Below, in pieces: positions 1 through 5,585 of a stretch of 18,585 nucleotides of DNA (positions within the stretch are counted from its first letter, which is position 1; every line of letters begins with the position of its first letter). Below the pieces are notes generated by a model. It saw nothing but the letters and a program-made list of their open reading frames with translations. It was not told the DNA's origin and did no database searches. Location of the stretch: NCBI GenBank assembly GCA_003242605.1, contig QGUZ01000078.1, forward strand, positions 1 to 18,585. The letters run 5' to 3'. Made by a program: the position numbers and the translations under genes. Source of the DNA: Actinomycetota bacterium. GTDB taxonomy: Bacteria; Actinomycetota; Actinomycetes; Streptosporangiales; Streptosporangiaceae.

Positions 1-429
1 CTCGACCGCCGGGTAGCGGGCGCGCAGCTCGTCGGCGGCCAGCCAGTGGGTGGTGGCCCGTCTGCCGTCGAGCAGCCCGGCCTCGGCGAGCACGAAGGCG
101 CCGGTGCACACCGAGGTGACCCGCCGGGCGGTGGCGGCGAGCCGGGCGACCCCGTCGATCAGCTCCCGGTCGCCCAGGTGGTCGAACACGCCGAGACCGC
201 CGGCGACCATCAGCGTGTCGACCGGCCCGGCCACGTCGGCGAGCGCGGTGCGCACCGTGGTCGTGACGCCGCTCGCGGCGCGCACCTCCCCGGCGCGGGC
301 CGCGACCACCTCGACCGCGTATCCCCCGTCGCCGGCGATCAGGCTCGCCACGCTGAACACGTCCACCGGCCCGGCCAGGTCGAGCAGCTGATAGTCGTCG
401 TAGATCACGATGACGACGCCCCTGCGCAT
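1..429 (-). CDS. GlxA-type transcriptional regulator, DJ-1/PfpI domain (5' part, cut by window edge)
   Basis: Only the first 143 codons are in the window; the gene runs off the left edge. The visible part is a DJ-1/PfpI (class I glutamine amidotransferase-like) domain: it opens with MRRGVVIVIYDDYQLLDLAG and continues with PVDVF, VAGGLG (residues 75-80) and SVCTGAFVLAEAGLLDG, with the nucleophile-elbow Cys at residue 108. In GlxA-family regulators this domain is followed by a C-terminal AraC-type helix-turn-helix, which would lie outside the window, so the regulator assignment is inference from family architecture; a stand-alone DJ-1/PfpI protein is possible. The ATG at 429 has GGAG just upstream. 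The gene follows the SDR gene on the same strand after about 80 bp and probably has its own promoter there. Confidence 0.8.
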   Translation of the reverse strand, partial: MRRGVVIVIYDDYQLLDLAGPVDVFSVASLIAGDGGYAVEVVAARAGEVRAASGVTTTVRTALADVAGPVDTLMVAGGLGVFDHLGDRELIDGVARLAATARRVTSVCTGAFVLAEAGLLDGRRATTHWLAADELRARYPAVE

Positions 430-452
430 GGCTCCATGCTCACGACCGCGCA

Positions 453-470
453 CAAATGGCGTCAACGACA
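453..470. promoter_or_regulatory. Imperfect palindrome and possible -35 upstream of the GlxA-type gene
   Basis: TGGCGTCAACGACA (457-470) is nearly self-complementary: TGNCGT and ACGNCA arms around a CA centre, with one mismatched pair. On the minus strand the same bases contain TTGACG, which could be a -35 element, placing a weak -10 (TGAGCA) 17 bp later, almost at the ATG at 429. The transcript would then be nearly leaderless. A candidate autoregulatory site for the GlxA-type regulator; low certainty because the arms are short. Confidence 0.25.
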
Positions 471-511
471 CAGATGTTGCAGATCCGGCCGTCGCCGCCG
501 GGCCGCCGGCG

Positions 512-1462
512 TCAGGCCGCGGCCCGCTCCCGCGACCGCCACCAGTCGACGGTTTCGGCGAGCGCCTCGTCCAGCGGCGTGGGGGCCATGCCGAACGTGG
601 CCTGGAACGCCGAGGAGTCGAGGAGGTACGGCCGGTCGAACTGGTAGCGGATCTCCTCCAGCTCGCGCAGCATCGGCGAGACCATCCCGGCGGCCCGGCG
701 CAGCCACGCAGGCGGCACGGTGATCCGCGGCGGCCGCGGCGCGCCGCCCAGCTCGCACACCCGCGCCGCGATCTCCCGGGCGGTGACGGCCGGGGCGGTG
801 GGCACGTGCCAGGGGCGGCCCCACGCGCGCTCGTCGGCCGCCGCGATCTCCAGTGCGCGGGCGACGTCCTTGACGTACGTCCAGCTGTGCGGCTGGTCGG
901 GGTCGCCGAGGTAGAGCGCGGGCTTGCCGGCGAGCAGCCGGGGCACGAAGCGCTCGCCCAGGTGCGACGCGTGGCGGCAGCCGGGGCCGAAGAAGTCGGA
1001 GGCGCGCAGCTCGACGGCCCGGATCCGGCCCGCCTCGTGGGCGGCGAGCGCGTCGGCCCACATCCGGGCCCGCACCCGGCCCTTGGTATCGGTGGCGGCG
1101 AGCGGCGACTCCTCGGTGATCGGCCCGTCGACCGGGCCGTAGCCGTACAGGTTGCCGAGGATGACGAGCACGGCCCCGGTGCGCTCGGCGGCGGCGAGGA
1201 ACGAGGCGGCCATCGGCGGCCAGTCCACCGGCCAGCGCCAGTAGGGCGGGTTGACGCAGTTGAACAGGGCGGCGGCGCCGCGGGCCAGCTCGGTCAGGCG
1301 TTCGGCGTCGGCCGCGTCGGCGGCGACCCGGCGCACGCCCGGCGTGCGCGGCCCGGCGCCGGACCGGGTGACCACGACGACCTCGTGGCCCTGCGCGGCG
1401 AGCCGTTCGGCCAGGTGGTGTCCGACCTGGCCGGCTCCGGCGACGACGTACTTGCTGCTCAT
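512..1462 (-). CDS. Atypical NAD(P)-binding SDR / NAD-dependent epimerase-like protein
   Basis: A 316-aa protein with an N-terminal Rossmann fold: VVAGAGQVGHHLAERLAAQG with GxGxxG at residues 9-14, followed by HEVVVVTR. Later extended-SDR features include LGNLYGYGP (102-110), ELRASDFFGPG, a YVKDVARALE segment and a C-terminal TPLDEALAETVDWWRSR typical of epimerase-like proteins. The classical YxxxK catalytic pair is not visible where expected: the segment reads TKGRVRARMWAD (about 126-137). It therefore probably belongs to the atypical extended SDRs, and the substrate cannot be named. The start is supported by GAGGAG six bases before the ATG. It is divergent from the TetR gene and probably controlled by it, since the paired operators overlap its likely promoter at 1686-1714. 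Confidence 0.85.
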   Translation of the reverse strand: MSSKYVVAGAGQVGHHLAERLAAQGHEVVVVTRSGAGPRTPGVRRVAADAADAERLTELARGAAALFNCVNPPYWRWPVDWPPMAASFLAAAERTGAVLVILGNLYGYGPVDGPITEESPLAATDTKGRVRARMWADALAAHEAGRIRAVELRASDFFGPGCRHASHLGERFVPRLLAGKPALYLGDPDQPHSWTYVKDVARALEIAAADERAWGRPWHVPTAPAVTAREIAARVCELGGAPRPPRITVPPAWLRRAAGMVSPMLRELEEIRYQFDRPYLLDSSAFQATFGMAPTPLDEALAETVDWWRSRERAAA

Positions 1463-1677
1463 GGGGACTCCTCGGGGGTCCGTTCGGTCGCATGGGTGAG
1501 GAAGGCACGGCGATCCCGCCGCCGCGGGTGCGGGACGTTGCGGCCTGCGGCCCGCGCATGGGTGACGTGGGCCGGCCCGCGACGGTGACCGGAGCCGGTC
1601 GCCGGGCGCGGCACGGGAGCGGCGGGCGCGGGAACGCGGCCTCCTGCGAACGGCGGGGCGGGCCCGCCGCCCTCATC

Positions 1678-1694
1678 CGAGAGCAATGCTCTCG
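1678..1694. promoter_or_regulatory. TetR-type operator 1 (perfect palindrome)
   Basis: CGAGAGCAATGCTCTCG is a perfect inverted repeat with 8-bp arms around one central base (1686). On the minus strand it covers the likely -10 (GAGCAT, 1691-1686) of the SDR gene's promoter, whose -35 TTGACA lies at 1714-1709 with a 17-bp spacer. Binding here should block transcription of the SDR gene. The size and symmetry are typical of TetR-family sites; the cognate regulator is inferred to be the adjacent TetR. Confidence 0.75.
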
Positions 1695-1711
1695 TTTGTG
1701 AGCACCTATGT

Positions 1712-1728
1712 CAAGAGCATTGCTCTCG
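1712..1728. promoter_or_regulatory. TetR-type operator 2 (near-perfect palindrome)
   Basis: CAAGAGCATTGCTCTCG is the same palindrome as operator 1 with one broken outer pair (A1713). It is centred at 1720, 34 bp from operator 1, about three helical turns. Both copies are followed by the same GTTTGTG, so the pair is also a 34-bp direct repeat. It overlaps the minus-strand -35 (TTGACA, 1714-1709) of the SDR gene and lies just upstream of the TetR gene's own promoter, so it could serve both directions. Confidence 0.72.
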
Positions 1729-1729
1729 T

Positions 1730-1760
1730 TTGTGGTCAGCGCTCTCTCGTGCAGTAGGAT
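1730..1760 (+). promoter_or_regulatory. Probable promoter of the TetR gene
   Basis: TTGTGG (1730-1735) and TAGGAT (1755-1760) are separated by 19 bp and fit actinobacterial -35/-10 elements loosely. The -10 ends only six bases before the ATG at 1767, so the mRNA would be leaderless or nearly so. The AGGA inside the -10 could alternatively act as a ribosome binding site if transcription starts further upstream. Confidence 0.4.
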
Positions 1761-1766
1761 GCCGTC

Positions 1767-2480
1767 ATGAGTGCGAGCCGTACCGCACGGGAGAGGGCCA
1801 GGGCCGAGCTGATCCGGGAGATCAAGGCGGCGGCGCGGCGGCAGCTCGCCGAGGTGGGCGCCGCCGGGCTGTCGCTGCGGGCCGTCGCCCGCGAGCTGGG
1901 CATGGTGTCCTCGGCGGTGTACCGCTACTTCCCGAGCCGGGACGACCTGCTCACCGCGTTGATCATCGAGGCGTTCGACGACGTGGGCGCGGCCGTGGAG
2001 CGGGCCGACGCGGCGTGCCCGCGCGAGGACCTGATCGGACGGTGGCTCGCCTGCTGCCGGGCGATCCGCGACTGGGCGCTGGCGCACCCGCACGAGTACG
2101 CGCTGATCCACGGCACCCCGGTGCCCGGGTACGCCGCCCCCGAGGAGACGGTGGTCCCGGCCTCCCGGGACGGCAGGGTGCTCGCCGGGATCCTGCGCGA
2201 CGCCGAGGCGGCCGGGGTGCTCGCGCCACCCGCCGGCCTGCCGCCCGCGCCCGCCTCCTTCGCCGAGGACGCGGCCCGGCTGCGGGAGCAGGTCTTCCCG
2301 CCGGTGTCCGACGACGTGATCCTGCGCGCCCTGATCGCGTGGACCTGGGTGTACGGCGCGGTCAGCTTCGAGCTGTTCGGCATGTACCGCAACGTGATCA
2401 CCGACCGCGCGGCGGCCTTCGAGCACGGGGCGCTGTGCCTGGCCCGCATGGTCGGCCTGCCCCTGCCGGACGACGCCTGA
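1767..2480 (+). CDS. TetR/AcrR family transcriptional regulator (WHG-type C-terminal domain)
   Basis: A 237-aa one-component repressor. The N-terminal helix-turn-helix spans about residues 14-60: a helix with LIREIKAAARRQLAEVGAAG, then LSLRAVARELGMVSSAVYRYFPSRDDLL, a textbook TetR recognition helix. The C-terminal ligand domain has HEYALIHGTPVPGY and, near the end, AWTWVYGAVSFELFGMY, the W-x-G pattern of the WHG (TetR_C_33-like) subgroup. The ligand is unknown. The start ATG lies just behind a good -10 and two palindromic operators, so autorepression plus repression of the divergent SDR gene is the likely circuit. It ends 254 bp before the convergent HxlR gene; that gap shows only GC-rich sequence with short palindromes and no ORF I would call. 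Confidence 0.92.
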   Translation: MSASRTARERARAELIREIKAAARRQLAEVGAAGLSLRAVARELGMVSSAVYRYFPSRDDLLTALIIEAFDDVGAAVERADAACPREDLIGRWLACCRAIRDWALAHPHEYALIHGTPVPGYAAPEETVVPASRDGRVLAGILRDAEAAGVLAPPAGLPPAPASFAEDAARLREQVFPPVSDDVILRALIAWTWVYGAVSFELFGMYRNVITDRAAAFEHGALCLARMVGLPLPDDA

Positions 2481-2734
2481 CCGCGGCCGGCCGCCGGCCC
2501 CGGCGTGCCCGGCCGGGCTGATCCCCGGGGGCGGCCGACGCCCCTGCCCGGTCACGGCATCGGCGCGGCGCGTCCTCCCGGACGGGTCCACGGCATGGGG
2601 CCGGAAGCGCAGGGGGCCACGGCCGCGCGTCCTGGCGTGCGCGCCGCAGCCCCGAGCGGTGCGTCGCCCGCGGTCGGTCCTGTTACCGGCGGACACGCCG
2701 GCGACCGCCTCCCGGCGGCCGAGGCCCGCCGCGC

Positions 2735-3160
2735 TCAGTCCCCCCGCCTGCCGTGCGCCCGGTCGTACGCCTCGCGGGCGGCGGCGATCGCCTCGCGGTG
2801 GCGTTCCGCCCAGCGGGTGAGGGCGAGCAGCGTCTCGTACAGCTCGCGGGCCATGTCGGTGGCGACGTACTCCACCTTCGGCGGCACGGTCGGGTGGACG
2901 GTGCGCACGAGCAGGCCGTCGCGTTCCAGGTTGCGCAGGGTCAGCGTGAGCATGCGGCGGCTGATGCCCTCGATCGAGCGCTCCAGCTCGGTGAACCGCA
3001 CCGGCCCGCGCGCGGCCTCCATGAGGATGCCGATCGCCCACTTGCCGCTGACGCGGTCGAGCACCTGCCGCACGGTGCACGCCTCGGCCTTGGCCCGGTT
3101 CCGGTTCTTCGCCGGGGCGGCCGTGGCCTGGCCGGACACATCGGTGTGCCCCTGGAACAT
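2735..3160 (-). CDS. HxlR family winged-helix transcriptional regulator
   Basis: A 141-aa protein. After a basic N-terminal tail the HxlR winged helix-turn-helix covers about residues 28-105: CTVRQVLDRVSGKWAIGILM, FTELERSIEGISRRMLTLTLRNLERDGLLVRT and a wing with PPKVEYVAT. It ends in a helix (LLALTRWAERHREAI) used for dimerisation in this family. The start at 3160 is preferred because AAGGAGG lies seven bases upstream; a longer start at 3187 would include that site. The only cysteine, C28, sits just before the wHTH, the position of the redox-sensing Cys in several HxlR proteins (YodB/HypR/QorR type). It is divergent from the MFS exporter, which is its likely target. Confidence 0.92.
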   Translation of the reverse strand: MFQGHTDVSGQATAAPAKNRNRAKAEACTVRQVLDRVSGKWAIGILMEAARGPVRFTELERSIEGISRRMLTLTLRNLERDGLLVRTVHPTVPPKVEYVATDMARELYETLLALTRWAERHREAIAAAREAYDRAHGRRGD

Positions 3161-3186
3161 GAAAGTGCCTCCTTCCGGCACGGCCA

Positions 3187-3221
3187 ATGGTCACACACGA
3201 TGTATCCCGTTACAAGTCGTG
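3187..3221. promoter_or_regulatory. Shared HxlR/MFS promoter region with inverted repeat
   Basis: The 80-bp gap between the divergent genes holds an inverted repeat: CACGA TGTA (3196-3204) and TACA..TCGTG (3211-3221), with a 6-bp centre and a 2-base bulge on the right arm. It overlaps a plausible minus-strand promoter for the HxlR gene: -35 TTGTAA at 3215-3210, 17-bp spacer, -10 GACCAT at 3192-3187. A regulator bound here would touch both directions. Candidate HxlR operator by position and symmetry only. Confidence 0.5.
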
Positions 3222-3228
3222 CACCTTT

Positions 3229-3234
3229 GGAGGT
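3229..3234 (+). promoter_or_regulatory. Ribosome binding site deciding the MFS start
   Basis: GGAGGT is followed by six bases and ATG at 3241. It supports 3241 as the start over the in-frame upstream start at 3187, which would translate through the promoter/operator region. Confidence 0.8.
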
Positions 3235-3240
3235 AATCGC

Positions 3241-4707
3241 ATGGATCAGCCGCGGCCGCGCGGCGGCCGGTCACGCCTGACGGCGCTGATCGTGCTCTGC
3301 GCGAGCATGCTGATGATCATCTTGGACGGGAGCATCGTGGCCGTGGCGCTCCCGGCCATCCGGGAGGCGCTGGGGTTCGGCGCCGCGAGCCTCGCCTGGG
3401 TGGTGAACGCCTACCTGATCGCGTTCGGCGGGCTGCTCCTGCTGTTCGGGCGGCTCGGCGACCTGGTCGGGCGCAGGCGGGTGTTCGTCGCGGGCCTCGC
3501 CCTGTTCACCGCGGCGTCGCTGCTGTGCGGGCTGGCGCCGGACGCGGCGACGCTGGTCACGGCCCGGTTCCTGCAGGGCGTGGGCGCGGCGATGGCCTCG
3601 GCGGTGAGCCTCGGGATGATCGTGATGCTCTACCCGGAGGGCCGCGAACGGGCGCGGGCACTCGGCGCGGTGAGCTTCGTCGGCGCGGCCGGGGCGTCGA
3701 TCGGCTCGGTGCTCGGCGGCGTGCTCACCCAGGCCGCGGGCTGGAACTGGATCTTCCTCATCAACCTGCCGATCGGCCTCGCCGCGCTCGCCCTCGCCCT
3801 CCGGGTGCTCCCGGCCGAGGCCGGGCTCGGGCTGCGCGCCGGAGCGGACGCGCCGGGCGCGCTGCTGGTGACCGCCGGGCTCATGCTCTGCGGCTACACG
3901 ATCGTCGAGACGAGCCGGGCCGGCTGGGGCTCGGCGCACACCCTCGGCTTCGGCGCGCTGTCGGTGCTGCTGCTCGCCGCGTTCGTCGCCCGTCAGGCCA
4001 CCGCGGCCCGGCCGCTGCTGCCGCTGCGCGTGCTGCGGTCCCGCGCGGTCGCGGGCGCGAACCTGGTGCAGCTGCTGCTCGTCGGCGGCCTGCTCGCGTT
4101 CCAGTTCCACATGGCGCTCTTCCTGCAGCAGGTCCTGGCATTCGACGCGGCCGGGACCGGGCTCGCCATGCTGCCGAGCGCGCTGACGATCGGGGTGGTC
4201 TCGCTGGGGGTGTCCGCCCGGCTCATCTCCCGGTACGGCGAGCGCGCCGTGCTGCTGGCCGGGCTCGCCGTGCTCTTCGCCGCCCTGGCGGCGCTGCTCC
4301 GCCTCACGCCCGGCGCCGGCTATGCCACCCACGTACTGCCGGTGCTGTTCCTGCTCGGCGGCTTCGGCCTCGCCTCCCCCGCGCTCACCTCGCTCGGCAT
4401 GTCCGGCGCCGGGAAGGACGACGCGGGGCTGGTGTCGGGCCTGTTCAGCACCACCCAGCAGGTCGGCGGGGCGCTGGGCGTGGCGGTGCTCGCCGCGGCG
4501 TCGGCCGCGCGCACCGACGCCCTGCTCGCCGCCGGTGCGGATCCGGTGGCGGCGGTCGCCGAGGGCCACCGGCTCGCGTTCGGTATCGGCGCGGCCCTCG
4601 TCCTCGCCGCCTTCGTGCTCAGCCTCACGGTGCTGCGCGCCCGGCCGGCGGCGGCACGGCCCGGCGTGAGCGACAGGAAGGAGGCCTCGGAACCGGCGTC
4701 GCGGTGA
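3241..4707 (+). CDS. MFS drug exporter, DHA2 (EmrB/QacA-like) family
   Basis: A 488-aa integral membrane protein with many hydrophobic segments, consistent with the 14-helix DHA2 family. Motif D1 is visible as LDGSIVAVALPAI (28-40), motif A as GRLGDLVGRRRVF (70-82), then TARFLQGVGAAMASAVSL and a motif-C-like stretch GAAGASIGSVLGG that lacks the usual Gly-Pro. Family members export drugs, dyes or antibiotics by proton antiport; the substrate is not predictable here. It is divergent from and probably repressed by the HxlR protein. Its last nine sense codons (KEASEPASR) and stop lie inside a block that also occurs downstream of leuA in non-coding sequence (5480-5513), so the C-terminal tail was probably replaced by a duplication event. 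Confidence 0.93.
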   Translation: MDQPRPRGGRSRLTALIVLCASMLMIILDGSIVAVALPAIREALGFGAASLAWVVNAYLIAFGGLLLLFGRLGDLVGRRRVFVAGLALFTAASLLCGLAPDAATLVTARFLQGVGAAMASAVSLGMIVMLYPEGRERARALGAVSFVGAAGASIGSVLGGVLTQAAGWNWIFLINLPIGLAALALALRVLPAEAGLGLRAGADAPGALLVTAGLMLCGYTIVETSRAGWGSAHTLGFGALSVLLLAAFVARQATAARPLLPLRVLRSRAVAGANLVQLLLVGGLLAFQFHMALFLQQVLAFDAAGTGLAMLPSALTIGVVSLGVSARLISRYGERAVLLAGLAVLFAALAALLRLTPGAGYATHVLPVLFLLGGFGLASPALTSLGMSGAGKDDAGLVSGLFSTTQQVGGALGVAVLAAASAARTDALLAAGADPVAAVAEGHRLAFGIGAALVLAAFVLSLTVLRARPAAARPGVSDRKEASEPASR

Positions 4708-4720
4708 CGCCGGAAAAAGG

Positions 4721-4753
4721 CCGAAGCCCCGCCCGCTCCGGGCAGGGCTTCGG
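4721..4753 (-). terminator. Rho-independent terminator (duplicate of the leuA terminator)
   Basis: CCGAAGCCC (4721-4729) pairs with GGGCTTCGG (4745-4753), and an inner GCCCG/CGGGC pair extends the stem. A5 at 4714-4718 becomes a U-tract on the minus strand, so it is oriented for leuA-direction transcripts. The hairpin could also end the MFS transcript, which stops 14 bp before it, though without a U-tract in that direction. Confidence 0.75.
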
Positions 4754-4782
4754 CGCGTGCAGAAGGTCTACGCGGGCGCCCG

Positions 4783-5037
4783 GCGCAGCGCGCGGCTGAC
4801 CGCCCGGCAGCACCGCCTTGAGCGACGCGGTCACGGTGTCGTGGTCGACGCCCACTCGCCGTCGATCCGATGGCGGGGCCGATCTTGTCGTTCTCGTCGA
4901 CGGTCACCACGCTGCGGTGGGCGAGCAGGCCGAACCGGCCCCACGGCCTCTCCGCGGTCGGCGGGCACTCGTCGGCGAAGATCCGCCACATCTCCTCCGG
5001 GGTGACCTCGCCGCCCTCGGCGTCGGCGCGGGCCTGG
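4783..5037 (-). pseudogene. Decayed duplicate of the leuA 3' end
   Basis: Read on the minus strand it still shows EEMWRIFADECPPTAERP and WGRFGLLAHRSVVTVDENDKI, matching LeuA EEMWQIFSDEYLPTPEKP and WGRFGLLAHRSEATVDEKDKI. It then jumps, through a 178-bp deletion and a further 1-base loss, to GVDHDTVTASLKAVL in another frame. Most of the LeuA regulatory (dimerisation) domain is gone, the stop codon equivalent is changed, and there is no start or catalytic barrel. Many differences change amino acids (Y to C, L to P, E to V), consistent with lack of selection. It is not expected to encode a functional protein. Confidence 0.88.
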
Positions 5038-5095
5038 GCCGGTGGATTTCCGAAGGCGCTACTGTCAGTGGTACCTACACGAGGGAGACCACCAG

Positions 5096-5341
5096 ATGGA
5101 CGACGGCGACATCCTCGCGCGAATCCGCGACCTCATCGACGAGGAGCACCGGCTGCGTGAACGGCTCAGGGCAGGCGAGGTGACCTCCCAGGAGGAGAAC
5201 ACCCGCATCCGCCGGCTGGAGACCGCGCTCGACCAGTGCTGGGACCTGCTCCGCCGCCGACGCGCCGCCCGCGCCGCCGGCCAGGACCCCGACGAGGCCA
5301 CCGTACGCCCCGCCGACCAGGTCGAACGCTACAGCCAGTAG
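5096..5341 (+). CDS. DUF2630 family small protein
   Basis: An 81-aa acidic/basic helical protein: MDDGDILARIRDLIDEEHRL, RERLRAGEVTSQEENTRIRRLE, LDQCWDLLRRRRAARAAGQDPDEA and a final QVERYSQ. This is the standard pattern and length of DUF2630, a small actinobacterial family of unknown function, probably a helical hairpin. The ATG at 5096 follows GGGAGA by eight bases; a possible -10, TACTGT, lies at 5060-5065. It sits between the leuA pseudogene and leuA, on the opposite strand to both. No function can be assigned from context. Confidence 0.85.
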   Translation: MDDGDILARIRDLIDEEHRLRERLRAGEVTSQEENTRIRRLETALDQCWDLLRRRRAARAAGQDPDEATVRPADQVERYSQ

Positions 5342-5522
5342 CCGCCCCGCGGGCCCGCCCGCCCATCGGCGCCGCACGCGAGCCGCCGGCCGATACCGCG
5401 ATGCGTCTGGTGCGGCCGCGCCCGCGCCACCGCGTCCCCCGCGGCGCCGGCGAGCGGCCCGGTACGGGCGTCCCCTCCCGAAGGAGGCCTCGGGACCGGC
5501 GTCGCGGTGACGCCGGAAAAGG

Positions 5523-5553
5523 CCGAAGCCCCGCCGGACCGGCAGGGCTTCGG
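5523..5553 (-). terminator. Rho-independent terminator of leuA
   Basis: CCGAAGCCC (5523-5531) pairs with GGGCTTCGG (5545-5553). On the minus strand the stem is followed by CC and U4 (plus-strand A4 at 5517-5520). It lies 33 bp past the leuA stop codon, the expected place. The same hairpin is duplicated at 4721-4753. Confidence 0.8.
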
Positions 5554-5585
5554 CGCAGTACGTACGCGAATCCGCCGGACGGGGA

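Larger units (their letters stand above)
4677..5037 (-). repeat. Duplicated block: downstream flank plus 3' end of leuA
   Basis: This block matches 5480-6021 almost base for base. It contains the leuA downstream flank, its terminator hairpin and the leuA 3' coding part, with about 178 bp missing (equivalent of 5661-5838; junction at 4855/4856). In the segment corresponding to 5875-6021, I counted by hand about ten mismatches in roughly 147 bases. The left edge lies inside the end of the MFS gene; the right edge is at about 5037, where similarity stops abruptly. Confidence 0.85.

Noticed and set aside
410..1588. 392-codon plus-strand ORF opposite the SDR gene
   Set aside because: Antisense to a clear SDR gene; composition typical of the complementary frame of high-GC coding DNA.
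1459..1686. 75-codon minus-strand ORF between SDR gene and operators
   Set aside because: Its start lies within operator 1 and has no ribosome binding site; the region is better explained as the 5' leader of the SDR transcript.
462..3194. Long minus-strand ORF of 910 codons
   Set aside because: It runs antisense or out of frame through the SDR, TetR and HxlR genes, is Arg/Gly/Pro-rich and has no domain; a GC-rich shadow frame.
5038..5341. Mobile element responsible for the leuA duplication
   Set aside because: No transposase, terminal inverted repeats or target-site duplication around the copies; plain recombination explains it.
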